Source: Bacteroidota bacterium (lineage in GTDB: Bacteria; Bacteroidota; Bacteroidia; Chitinophagales; Chitinophagaceae). From it: a stretch of DNA of 11,608 nt. The notes beneath the pieces are model-generated. The model did not search any database. It saw only the letters and a list, made by a program, of their open reading frames with translations, and was not told the DNA's origin. This document shows, one piece after another, positions 1 to 7,377 of the stretch (position 1 is its first letter; the number at the start of each line of letters is the position of its first letter). The stretch is taken from NCBI GenBank assembly GCA_023440945.1, contig JAEZRL010000285.1, positions 1-11,608 on the forward strand, written 5' to 3'. Position numbers and translations under genes: made by a program.

Positions 1-638
1 AAAAACTCCCTTTCTTCTTCATTCAATACCAAAAAATTTGTACGCTCCAGCTTCATCATCATCAGTTCATTACTACGCAATGCGGTAACAAAATAAACAA
101 GACTTTTTTGGATGCGCATTAACTGCAGTAGCTCTTCGTTACGATTGCTATCATACAATTTTTGTTCGTATAAGTTTCTTTTGTGGTTTACTTCTTTGAG
201 GTATTCCATAAAATTCTGCACCACTTTCTCGAATATTTTCAGCACCATCATGCTGCGTTTATCCGGATGGCGGTTTTGAAATGAATTCAGGAATTTTTTA
301 ATAGCGCCATTGTCAAAAGAATTAACAGTAACGATCTGGTTATGGGTTAAAATAATACAGATAGGAATGGTTATGTAATAGGCATCACTGTCATTGAAAG
401 AATTATTTTCTGTAGGAGTTTTTATTACAATGAAACGAACATTGTCTTCCTCTTCGTAACGGGGACGTTCATCAATATCAAGTGAATCGCGTAAAAATTC
501 AACAGGTATGTCAAGCTCTTCACTTAGCTCAACAAATTCTTCATCTTTAAAGGGTGGAACAAGGTTAACCCAACTGCCGTCTTCAGGTTTATCTATCTCA
601 ACAGTCTGATTATTGATATTTCTGAAATATTGTATCAT
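1..638 (-). CDS. CorA-family magnesium transporter, N-terminal part (cut by window edge)
   Basis: The frame stays open from an ATG at 638-636 to the left window edge, giving 212 codons and no stop, so the C-terminus lies outside. The protein starts MIQYFRNINNQ and continues with a WVNLVPP segment and a V-E-F-L-R-D-S-L-D-I-D-E-R-P-R stretch, followed by a beta-rich soluble domain and a long charged helix (about residues 120-200). This is the layout of the cytoplasmic N-terminal domain of CorA-type channels, which carry Mg2+ (or Co2+/Ni2+) through the inner membrane as pentamers. The two C-terminal membrane helices and the GMN selectivity motif that would prove the family are missing here; full-length members are about 310 residues. 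It lies 68 bp downstream of dapF on the same strand and could be co-transcribed or have its own promoter. Family call is by sequence recognition; the ion is inferred. Confidence 0.8.
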   Translation of the reverse strand, partial: MIQYFRNINNQTVEIDKPEDGSWVNLVPPFKDEEFVELSEELDIPVEFLRDSLDIDERPRYEEEDNVRFIVIKTPTENNSFNDSDAYYITIPICIILTHNQIVTVNSFDNGAIKKFLNSFQNRHPDKRSMMVLKIFEKVVQNFMEYLKEVNHKRNLYEQKLYDSNRNEELLQLMRIQKSLVYFVTALRSNELMMMKLERTNFLVLNEEEREF

Positions 639-706
639 GCAGTTGGCGTTTGGTTGATAACTGTGCGGCGAAGGTAAGGGTTTATACCTGCAGCAACTGT
701 TTCTGG

Positions 707-1483
707 TTATATTTCAATGCTGCCTCTAAATACCATTTCTGCTGGACCACATAACCAGATGTTGCGAAATGATTCCTCATTCACTTTATCAAATTCAACA
801 GCCAGTTTTCCACCAAGTGTTTTTACATCAACACGGTTAAAGCCATTATCGTTGTGTGCAAAAACAAGTGCCGCTGCAGTAACACCGGTACCACAACTAA
901 GCGTTTCATTTTCTACACCACGTTCATACGTTCTTACAAAGATTTCATTATCCAGCTCCTCAACGAAGTTTACATTGATGCCTTCTTTTTCAAATTCTTC
1001 ACTGTAGCGTATGGCTTTCCCATCTTTAAAAACATTCTTGTTACGAATATCAGAAGCAGATTTTATATAGTGAGGAGAGCCTGTATCAAGAATTGAATCT
1101 CCAAGCCATCTTTTAATGCCTATGACATCTTTCATTTTCAGATGCACCCAGTTATTTTCTTCTATTGTTGCTTCGTGATCACCATCAATTGCAGTGAAAT
1201 GATATACATTTCTACGGATACCCATGTTGTAGGCAAATTTCACTAAACAGCGGCCCCCATTACCACACATACTGCTTTCGTTTCCATCGCTGTTGTAATA
1301 CTTCATTTCAAAATCATATCCTTTCTTTTCATTCAAAAGCATTAATCCATCTGCACCAATTCCAAAACGGCGGTTACACATTTTTTTTATCTGTTCCTGT
1401 GTAAGAGAAATATTTCCCTGCCTGTTATCTAAAATAATAAAATCGTTCCCCGTTCCCTGGTATTTATAAAAAATCAATTCCAT
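707..1483 (-). CDS. dapF: Diaminopimelate epimerase DapF
   Basis: A 258-residue protein interconverting LL- and meso-diaminopimelate, a late step of lysine and peptidoglycan precursor synthesis in the cytoplasm. The N-terminus has the family signature KYQGTGNDF (residues 7-15), so the ATG at 1483 is well supported. Both halves of the two-base, cofactor-free racemase site are present: Cys73 in SMCGNGGRC and Cys197 in LSCGTGVTAA. NSDGNES (64-70) and the ERGVENETLSCGTG segment (187-200) match substrate and active-site loops. Length is slightly under the usual 270-280 but no key segment is missing. The start lies 2 bp after the stop of the upstream nucleoside phosphorylase gene, so the two are almost certainly on one transcript and perhaps translationally coupled, though their pathways are not obviously linked. 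Confidence 0.97.
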   Translation of the reverse strand: MELIFYKYQGTGNDFIILDNRQGNISLTQEQIKKMCNRRFGIGADGLMLLNEKKGYDFEMKYYNSDGNESSMCGNGGRCLVKFAYNMGIRRNVYHFTAIDGDHEATIEENNWVHLKMKDVIGIKRWLGDSILDTGSPHYIKSASDIRNKNVFKDGKAIRYSEEFEKEGINVNFVEELDNEIFVRTYERGVENETLSCGTGVTAAALVFAHNDNGFNRVDVKTLGGKLAVEFDKVNEESFRNIWLCGPAEMVFRGSIEI

Positions 1484-1485
1484 AA

Positions 1486-2370
1486 TTAAATGCCTGCAAT
1501 TGTTTGTAATGTTTTTTCTATCAGCCTTTCAATCAAAGCAACGCCATCTTTTGTAAATTCTCTTGTTATCCTGTTTGCTACAATGGCATTAAGACTTATG
1601 CATTGGTGTCCTAGTAATTTTCCCAGCCCATAAATAGCGCTTGTTTCCATTTCAAAATTCGTGATGCGATAATTGCCGCAACTAAACTCCGTAAGTTTAT
1701 CAATCAATTCAGGATGCGTTAATCCTAATCGCAATATTCTTCCTTGTGGTCCATAAAAGCCGGGGCAAGTTACAGTAATACCGTGGTGGAAACCATCAAC
1801 AAAATGTTTTAAAACAGAAGTGCCTGCAGAAGTTATATACGGCCGCGAAAGAAAACTGTCTGTTTGTGTATGAAGAATAAATTGCTGCAATAGGTAATTC
1901 TCTTCTTCATTGTTATCGTGGCGATAATAATGAAGTAAATTATCAAGACCAATGCCGTGCGTTCCAGCAACGAAGCTGTCAATAGGAATATCGGCTTGTA
2001 AAGAACCGCTTGTTCCAACACGAATTATATTGAGTGAAGAAAGATTTGGCCTGATTGTTCTTGCTTCAAAATCAATATTAACCAATGCATCCAGTTCGTT
2101 TAAAACAATATCAATATTATCGGGGCCAATGCCTGTTGAAACAACAGAAAGCCTTTTGTTACCTATATAACCAGTATGCGTTATAAATTCTCTATGATGC
2201 CTTTCGATTTCAATTTTATCAAAATGTTTCGAGACTTGTGGCACTCTTCCCGGATCACCAACCGTTATAACAGTTGAAGCAAGTTCTTCCGGTTTTAAAT
2301 CAAGATGGTAAACAGCACCTCGCTCATTAATAATAAGTTCACTTTCTTCTATATAATTGAGGTTGCGCAT
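1486..2370 (-). CDS. Nucleoside phosphorylase, uridine-phosphorylase-like
   Basis: A 294-residue member of the nucleoside phosphorylase-I (PNP/UDP) family, which splits nucleosides with phosphate into free base and ribose-1-phosphate for salvage. Visible motifs are GDPGRV (38-43) and RVGTSGS (117-123) for phosphate, STGIGPDN (78-85), and NFEMETSAIYGL (238-249) with the ribose-contacting Met-Glu pair. The segment FYGPQGR (205-211) holds a Gln-x-Arg like the uracil-binding Gln166/Arg168 of E. coli uridine phosphorylase, so uridine is the preferred guess over purines. The frame is open upstream to a TTG at 2442, but the extra 24 residues (N-F-I-Y-F-L-I rich) are not family-like and the first ATG, at 2370, gives the usual start just before ESELIINERG. 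No clear ribosome binding site is seen, which is common in Bacteroidota. It sits directly upstream of dapF. Substrate is inferred. Confidence 0.9.
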   Translation of the reverse strand: MRNLNYIEESELIINERGAVYHLDLKPEELASTVITVGDPGRVPQVSKHFDKIEIERHHREFITHTGYIGNKRLSVVSTGIGPDNIDIVLNELDALVNIDFEARTIRPNLSSLNIIRVGTSGSLQADIPIDSFVAGTHGIGLDNLLHYYRHDNNEEENYLLQQFILHTQTDSFLSRPYITSAGTSVLKHFVDGFHHGITVTCPGFYGPQGRILRLGLTHPELIDKLTEFSCGNYRITNFEMETSAIYGLGKLLGHQCISLNAIVANRITREFTKDGVALIERLIEKTLQTIAGI

Positions 2371-2471
2371 TGGCGCAAAATTCGTATTTAGTGTTGATAT
2401 AAGAAAATAGATGAAGTTAGTTACAGAATACTTCTCATTCAATAAATACCTGCATTAACAAAATGCTGTAA

Positions 2472-2900
2472 TTATTCAGCGCAAAGCAACACCGGTTCGG
2501 CAATATCTGCGACGGTTTTTTTCTCCAGGATGGCAAGTGTTGCATCTCTAACTTCTATCATTGCTTTATGTAGGCCACAGCTTTTCTCATCGCAAACACC
2601 ACATTGCTGGTAAAAGTGAAGGCTTACACAAGGTAGCAAGGCGATAGGGCCATCTATTAAACGAAGCACATCAGCTAAATAAATTTTATCCGGACGTTTA
2701 GCAAGATAATAGCCGCCACCTTTTCCTTTTTTACTGTCAAGGATGCCTTGCTTTTTCAATTCGAGCAAGATGTTTTCCAAAAACTTAAGTGGTATGTTAC
2801 GCTTAAGGGCAATTTCTGCAATTAACACAGGCCCTTCCTCCCTCTTTTGCGCCAGGTACATCAAAGCCTTGAAGGCGTATTGTGTTTTCTTCGATAACAT
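2472..2900 (-). CDS. Rrf2-family transcriptional regulator with four-cysteine cluster
   Basis: A 142-residue regulator. Residues 1-65 form the winged-helix DNA-binding domain typical of Rrf2/IscR proteins, starting MLSKKTQYAFKALMYLAQ, with the recognition helix around PLKFLENILLELKKQG and a glycine-rich wing KGKGGGYYL (58-66). The sensor part has Cys91, Cys100, Cys103 and Cys108, followed by His111. The Cys/His pattern suggests an iron-sulfur cluster sensing redox or Fe-S status, but the spacing (C-x8-C-x2-C-x4-C-x2-H) differs from the C-x5-C-x5-C arrangement of IscR and NsrR. I recall similar CVSL...CGL regulators as common in Bacteroidota. It has its own 99 bp upstream region after the ctlX stop, so it is probably separately transcribed. 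No target gene is evident; self-regulation is plausible. Confidence 0.93.
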   Translation of the reverse strand: MLSKKTQYAFKALMYLAQKREEGPVLIAEIALKRNIPLKFLENILLELKKQGILDSKKGKGGGYYLAKRPDKIYLADVLRLIDGPIALLPCVSLHFYQQCGVCDEKSCGLHKAMIEVRDATLAILEKKTVADIAEPVLLCAE

Positions 2901-2999
2901 ATCACAAGAATATAACTTTTAAATAATAAAGAACATGACCAAATACTAATTTATCAAATTTTAAGTAAATGGAAGAATTATTTGGAAGCTTTACTGTTA

Positions 3000-3938
3000 T
3001 TAAGTATTGCCGGATTTAGGATGCTTTTTTTGGAGGAATATTTCTGCGAGCATACACCTTACACTTCCACCCCCAACAGTTTCTATCATTGTGATATCGA
3101 TAGGTAAGAGAGTGGTATGTTTTTCGAGCAGAAATTTTTGTTCAGCAGTTAATGACTTTAATGCTTGGTTGCTGATGATAGTGTATTTCTGCCCCTGGTT
3201 ATTTTTTACCTGCAACATATTTCCGGCATAAGCATGCACTTGTTGTAAAGTGATAGAAATTACTTCATGGCCGGTATCTTCAAGTAATTTTGTAATAGCA
3301 TGTTTTTCTACGTTATCTTTTATTGATTCAGAACAAATAACGGCATAATCGTCACCCAAATGCATTATAACATTGGTGTGATAAACCGCTGTGCTGTTCT
3401 CATCATAGGCGTGAAAAGTAAAAGCGGTATAATCATGTTTTTGTGCAAAGGCTTTTAAAACATCTTCATTTGTTCTTGGGGAAATACATGCATAAATGAT
3501 CTTGCTTTTATGGTCCAACAGCATGCTTCCGGTTCCTTCAAGATATTGATCTTTGTTTTCATATTCTGCCCAGTCTTCTACTTCTCTAACTTCATAATCT
3601 TGCTTCAGTTGATCTATCAGATCCTGTCTTCTTTCAATGCGCCTGTTAGTTGCAAACATCGGGAAAATAGCAACGGTCCCATCTTCCAAAGTACAGAACC
3701 AATTATTGGGAAAAACAGCATCGGGTTTAAAAGGTGAAGCTGTATCTTCTATAACAATTACCTCTATGCCTTTGCTTCTTAATGTTTCAACAAATGCATC
3801 AAACTCTTGCACTGCTTTTTGCTGCACTTCGGCTGCATTGTAAGAAACTGAAGATTGAAAAACATTATTGGCGGCGGTTTCTGTGTTATAACCAAAACTT
3901 GCCGGGCGAACCATTAATATAGCTGATGCAACACTCAT
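3000..3938 (-). CDS. ctlX: CtlX-type citrulline hydrolase (arginine deiminase-related)
   Basis: A 312-residue protein of the guanidino-group modifying (amidinotransferase/deiminase) fold. Visible landmarks are MVRPASFGYN (9-18), PNNWF (77-81), FPMFATNRRIERR (92-104), EGTGSMLLD (134-142), YHTNV (186-190) with His187 as probable catalytic base, AGNMLQ (238-243) and GGGSVRCMLAE (289-299) with Cys295 as probable nucleophile. This pattern matches proteins annotated as CtlX, the citrulline ureidase first studied in Francisella, which turns citrulline into ornithine, CO2 and ammonia. It starts 3 bp after the stop of the arginine deiminase-like gene, so a shared transcript and a sequential reaction (arginine to citrulline to ornithine) are likely. 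A dimethylarginine hydrolase or other deiminase activity is the main alternative. Family is confident; the exact substrate is inferred from family and context. Confidence 0.85.
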   Translation of the reverse strand: MSVASAILMVRPASFGYNTETAANNVFQSSVSYNAAEVQQKAVQEFDAFVETLRSKGIEVIVIEDTASPFKPDAVFPNNWFCTLEDGTVAIFPMFATNRRIERRQDLIDQLKQDYEVREVEDWAEYENKDQYLEGTGSMLLDHKSKIIYACISPRTNEDVLKAFAQKHDYTAFTFHAYDENSTAVYHTNVIMHLGDDYAVICSESIKDNVEKHAITKLLEDTGHEVISITLQQVHAYAGNMLQVKNNQGQKYTIISNQALKSLTAEQKFLLEKHTTLLPIDITMIETVGGGSVRCMLAEIFLQKKHPKSGNT

Positions 3939-3941
3939 AGT

Positions 3942-5462
3942 TTAAATATTTGATCTTAATAAAGGCATACTCATGCAATGTGCGCCGCCTCTTGCTCTTG
4001 ATAACTCCGCCGATGGCAGCACGATAAGTGTATTCTGCACATCCTCAGGTGTTAGTTCTTTATTTTGAAATTGTTTACATAAATCACTTGCTTTTGCTAT
4101 ACTGTAACCATTTGCTTCGAAACATTTTGCTGTTTCCTCATTTCGGTCATATCCAACTACTACGCCGTCTTTTAATGCAAGAAGATTACAACTATCAGTC
4201 CATTGTTCCCGTTCATCATAAGGAAAAACATTATTGCCGCTGTAAATGATTTTTACATCTTCTTCGGGAATACCAAAATCTTCAATACTAACGTTGCGTA
4301 AAAGTGATTCAAGACCGGTTATTTTATGGCTAATGTTTTGCTGATAATTTTTACTTGCGTCATACACTTCTTCAACCCTTTTGTAATACCTGAAAATTTC
4401 AATTTGCTCATAATCTTCTTCATCTTCTTTATCAAGAAAATGCAGGTAGTAACGATATTGCGCTTCGTTCTTTTGCTGCATTGCTTTTTCAGAAAATTTT
4501 CCAAACATTACCCATGTATCTTTTCTTACCATTGTAAAGATGGTATCGATATGCATGATAGCTCTTTGTCTTGGGATTTTTATTACCGAAATTTTTTCAA
4601 TTTCTGTTGAAGGATTTTTGAAAATGGCATGAATGATCTCATCTACTGCAGTGGCCGTTGTTCTTTCGCTGCAGCCAATAAGGATATGATTGGGTGAGAT
4701 CATCATAACATCTCCACCTTCAACAGATGTTTTAAATTCTTTTTGTTCCGATTCATTCAATAAAAAGAAATCACTGCTTTCTGTTATCTCGATAATTTTA
4801 TCCTGATTGTTTTTAAAAAGATGGCTGTACATGATAAATTTTGTAAGCAATGTTTCCCGTTCCCGTGCCGGTGTTGCAGCATTACTAAGCAACAAATGAT
4901 CGTTGATAACGATCGCGATGTCTCTTGTAAAAATAAAGTTGGGAATAGGTGCAAAGACAAACTCTTTTATCTGCTTGTCTTTTGAATATAGTACACCACT
5001 TATTAATGCTTTTGCCAATGCTACGGTATCATCCAATGTTTCAAGTTTTTTTTCTGTTGTAAAGCTGCAACCTTCCCAGGCGCAAACAGCAGAGATAATT
5101 TTTTGCCTTACCGTGTTGTCTGACAATATCGTACATAAAAGTTGTTGTGTGTCTAAAACTTTATTGCTATCAAAATAATCTGCATGGCCCGGTTTGTAAC
5201 AATCTGCTTGTCTCGGCCCTTTTTGTTTTATTTCATAATCTGTTACGTAAGCTGCTTTATCCGGATCGAGAAAATATAAAAGTATTTTGATGTATTCATT
5301 GTATTCCTTACGCATTTGAGAAAGATGAACGGTATCATCATATAACCATTCTTTAAACTTGCCGGGCAACACTTTTCCAATACCGCCATCGGGACTATGG
5401 ATAAGCAATCGTTTAAGTGCTCCAATTTCTGAATTAACATGGATAGAATTAATTAAATTCAT
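3942..5462 (-). CDS. Arginine deiminase family protein, long form
   Basis: A 506-residue protein expected to hydrolyse L-arginine to citrulline and ammonia. Residue numbers are from the ATG at 5462. Family features in order: NSEIGALKRLLIHSP near the N-terminus, FTRD (178-181) with Asp181, EGGD (248-251) with Glu248, MHIDTIF with His304 and Asp306, SGNNVFPYDEREQW (about 408-421), and the C-terminal GGAHCMSMPL with nucleophile Cys496. All residues expected for the Cys-His-Asp-Glu chemistry are present. It is about 90 residues longer than classical bacterial arginine deiminases (near 410), with extra sequence between His304-x-Asp306 and the SGNN motif, including a very acidic run around 344-353. 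The frame extends to a GTG at 5480, but the internal ATG fits better. It is the first gene of a unit with ctlX; no ornithine transcarbamylase or carbamate kinase gene is nearby. Confidence 0.88.
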   Translation of the reverse strand: MNLINSIHVNSEIGALKRLLIHSPDGGIGKVLPGKFKEWLYDDTVHLSQMRKEYNEYIKILLYFLDPDKAAYVTDYEIKQKGPRQADCYKPGHADYFDSNKVLDTQQLLCTILSDNTVRQKIISAVCAWEGCSFTTEKKLETLDDTVALAKALISGVLYSKDKQIKEFVFAPIPNFIFTRDIAIVINDHLLLSNAATPARERETLLTKFIMYSHLFKNNQDKIIEITESSDFFLLNESEQKEFKTSVEGGDVMMISPNHILIGCSERTTATAVDEIIHAIFKNPSTEIEKISVIKIPRQRAIMHIDTIFTMVRKDTWVMFGKFSEKAMQQKNEAQYRYYLHFLDKEDEEDYEQIEIFRYYKRVEEVYDASKNYQQNISHKITGLESLLRNVSIEDFGIPEEDVKIIYSGNNVFPYDEREQWTDSCNLLALKDGVVVGYDRNEETAKCFEANGYSIAKASDLCKQFQNKELTPEDVQNTLIVLPSAELSRARGGAHCMSMPLLRSNI

Positions 5463-5533
5463 AACAATCGCATTATTCACAAAGCAACAAAATATTATTC
5501 AAGAGGAGAAGCCGTTAGTGTAGTAGGGAGTAC

Positions 5534-5604
5534 TATTGCTCATAATATTCTAAACGTTGAAGCGAGTGACACAACCGGCGATGATAAGCGTTACTGCCGT
5601 TTGT
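5534..5604 (-). repeat. Intergenic repeat copy C (diverged)
   Basis: Read on the minus strand, this stretch runs from ACAAACGGCAG through ATCATCGCC and GGTTGTGTCACTCGCTTCAA to ATTATGAGCAATA. It lines up by eye with 7950-8019, sharing the order ACAA, GGCA, ATC-TCG, GTTG-GTC, CG-TTCA and GAGCAA, but with many substitutions and small gaps. It sits between yihY and the arginine deiminase-like gene, in the sense direction downstream of yihY. It is the weakest of the three copies. Confidence 0.4.
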
Positions 5605-5629
5605 AAACAAATAAAAATTTTTCAATAAT

Positions 5630-6583
5630 CTATGCTTTTTCTTTTTCTATGGTTTCTTTCTGGGCTTGCAAAGATTGCCTGTTCTCTACTTCTATATGCT
5701 CTACATAAACTGCGTAATCATTTGGATAAATATGATTGCCTTTTACCTGAGCATAAGATTTTGTAAAAGCTGCACCAAAATATAAAATGATGGCGGAATA
5801 ATATACCCATAGTAAAATGATAACGATAGAACCTGCAGCGCCAAAGGTGCTGCTAATATTGCTTTTACCAAGATAAAACCCGATACCGTATTTGCCGATC
5901 ATGAAGAGTAAAGCGGTTGTGATTGAACCAACCCAAACATCTTTCCACTTCACTTTTGCGTCGGGCAGTACTTTGAAAATAATGGCAAACAATAAAGTGA
6001 TAGAACCAAAAGTTACCAACTGGTTGATGATGTAAGCAAGATAAACTGTTATTTGAGGAAACATTCTAAGCAGTTTTTCAGTAATGGCATCTAAAACAGC
6101 GTTAACAAGAAGGGCTACCAAAGCAATGAAACCAAGACTAATGATCATAGAGAAACTGATGAGACGGTTTAGTAGCATTTTTACAATACCTCCTTTTTTA
6201 GGATTTGCCCGCAGGTTCCAGATAAAATTGATGGAAGTTTGAATTTCTGCAAACACACCTGTTGCAGAAAATACTAACGCCACAATACTTATAACAGAAG
6301 CCCATGTTAGATCCTTTGCTACCGCAGCTTTGCCGATAATGTCCTGTATCTGCAGTGCTGCATCTGAACCGTCAAACGATTTTATTTCGCCATAAACCTG
6401 CCCTTCAATAGCGCTCCGTCCGTAAAACAAACTGCATAAAGTGATGATCACAATAAGCATAGGTGCGATGGAAAAAATGGTATAATAAGCCAGCGCCGCA
6501 CTTAGTTTGGTCAGCCGATATTTACCAAAATCACCAAACGATCCTTTTAAAGCTTTCCATAAATTCTTTGCCAATAAAGCCAT
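5630..6583 (-). CDS. YihY/virulence factor BrkB family membrane protein
   Basis: A 317-residue inner-membrane protein with about six hydrophobic helices (roughly 35-55, 95-112, 142-165, 182-206, 218-240 and 248-272). Family landmarks are LSAALAYYTIFSIAP (27-41), FSATGVFAEIQ (105-115), a K-W-K-D-V-W-V-G-S segment (212-220) and the C-terminal FGAAGSIVIILLWVYYSA (247-264) followed by LYFGAAFT. The last 45 residues are soluble and charged, ending in a Gln/Glu/Lys-rich tail. The molecular function of the family is unsettled: early links to ribonuclease BN were wrong, and transport or envelope roles are suggested. The start is 26 bp after the MazG-like gene, so it is the probable last gene of the dtd-haemoglobin-MazG unit. 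A start further upstream would run into that gene. Confidence 0.94.
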   Translation of the reverse strand: MALLAKNLWKALKGSFGDFGKYRLTKLSAALAYYTIFSIAPMLIVIITLCSLFYGRSAIEGQVYGEIKSFDGSDAALQIQDIIGKAAVAKDLTWASVISIVALVFSATGVFAEIQTSINFIWNLRANPKKGGIVKMLLNRLISFSMIISLGFIALVALLVNAVLDAITEKLLRMFPQITVYLAYIINQLVTFGSITLLFAIIFKVLPDAKVKWKDVWVGSITTALLFMIGKYGIGFYLGKSNISSTFGAAGSIVIILLWVYYSAIILYFGAAFTKSYAQVKGNHIYPNDYAVYVEHIEVENRQSLQAQKETIEKEKA

Positions 6584-6609
6584 AACACTTATGTTATTAA
6601 CAATTGAGG

Positions 6610-6936
6610 TTATTTCAGTTTATTATTGTTCTTGTGGCGTGTTGCATCACGGGTGTTTTTCTTTTCAAAATTTTTCTGCAACGCGACGGTAAGGTCGGTT
6701 CCGGTTTGATTGGCAAGACATATAAGTACCCAAAAAACATCCGCCATTTCATCTTCCAGCGATTTGTCTTTATCTGATTCTTTAAACGATTGCTCGCCGT
6801 ATTTACGCACCATTATTCTCGACAACTCTCCAACTTCTTCCATTAATATGCCAAGATTAGTTAATTCACTAAAGTATCTTACACCTACTGTTTTTATCCA
6901 ATTATCTACCTGTGTTTGCGCTTCTTTTATCGTCAT
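6610..6936 (-). CDS. MazG-like nucleotide pyrophosphohydrolase
   Basis: A 108-residue all-helical protein of the MazG/all-alpha NTP pyrophosphatase superfamily, which splits nucleoside triphosphates to monophosphates plus pyrophosphate and typically cleans up non-standard nucleotides. The metal-binding signature is present as EEVGE (33-37) followed by EDEMAD (61-66), fitting the EExxE...ExxD pattern. Length fits the single-domain family rather than the two-domain MazG of E. coli. The C-terminal tail is basic (KKNTRDATRHKNNNKLK). It is 21 bp downstream of the truncated haemoglobin gene. From memory, a dtd plus MazG-like pairing recurs in Bacteroidota, which would support a shared housekeeping role; the natural nucleotide substrate cannot be read from sequence. 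Confidence 0.92.
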   Translation of the reverse strand: MTIKEAQTQVDNWIKTVGVRYFSELTNLGILMEEVGELSRIMVRKYGEQSFKESDKDKSLEDEMADVFWVLICLANQTGTDLTVALQKNFEKKNTRDATRHKNNNKLK

Positions 6937-6957
6937 AATTTTTCTATTGGAAAGTAT

Positions 6958-7341
6958 TTAGCGGTTGATGCCACCATAGATTAATTTTATCTTCATTATC
7001 GTTGCAATGGAAACTGCTCTTTGCTTTGCACGTTCTGCTACTTCGCCTTCGTAAAATTCATCAACTGTTGTACAAAATAGTTTTACCCAGCGATTAAAAT
7101 GCTCTTCTTTAAAAGGAGATAAATGATTTATGTCCTGATGCAGTTTCATTACATCTCCCCTGTATTGTTTTATATTCAGTAAAACGGATTCCCAGAAATC
7201 TGTTATAATGGGCAAATGCGTTTCAAGATCAAGTTTAATAACATCTGTAAAATAAAAACCAATTAGTTCATCTGCAAATGCTTTTACATAAAATGCTTCC
7301 AGTAATTCAAACAGGTCTTTTCTTTCCTCAATATCTTTCAT
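6958..7341 (-). CDS. Group III truncated haemoglobin
   Basis: A 127-residue haem protein with the 2-on-2 fold. By-eye alignment with Campylobacter jejuni Ctb places Tyr18 (in LEAFYVKAF) as B10, His42 (in THLPIITDFW) as E7, His68 (in KLHQD) as the proximal F8 haem ligand and Trp85 (in FNRWVKLF) as G8. All the haem-pocket residues of group III globins are therefore present, so haem and O2/NO binding are expected. Group III globins are linked to nitrosative stress or oxygen handling, but few are characterised. It lies between dtd (36 bp upstream) and the MazG-like gene (21 bp downstream) and is probably co-transcribed with both. The ATG at 7341 follows an AT-rich leader with no clear ribosome binding site. 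Confidence 0.93.
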   Translation of the reverse strand: MKDIEERKDLFELLEAFYVKAFADELIGFYFTDVIKLDLETHLPIITDFWESVLLNIKQYRGDVMKLHQDINHLSPFKEEHFNRWVKLFCTTVDEFYEGEVAERAKQRAVSIATIMKIKLIYGGINR

Positions 7342-7377
7342 TTGAATTTTGTTGTTTTAATAATGGGAAGAAATCTA

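Noticed and set aside
2371..2442. N-terminal extension of the nucleoside phosphorylase to a TTG at 2442
   Set aside because: The 24 added residues do not look like the family, the codon is a weak start, and the ATG at 2370 gives the normal family length.
2939..2985. CCAAATA ... TATTTGG inverted arms (7 bp) upstream of the Rrf2 gene, considered as an operator
   Set aside because: The arms are 33 bp apart and AT-rich, and a match like this is expected by chance in such a region.
5463..5480. GTG start six codons upstream for the arginine deiminase-like gene
   Set aside because: Possible, but the extra residues add nothing family-like and neither start has a visible ribosome binding site; the ATG was preferred.
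5521..5535. TAGTA-GGGAG-TACTA small hairpin upstream of the arginine deiminase-like gene
   Set aside because: The stem is only 5 bp and low in GC, with no T-run and no evident role.
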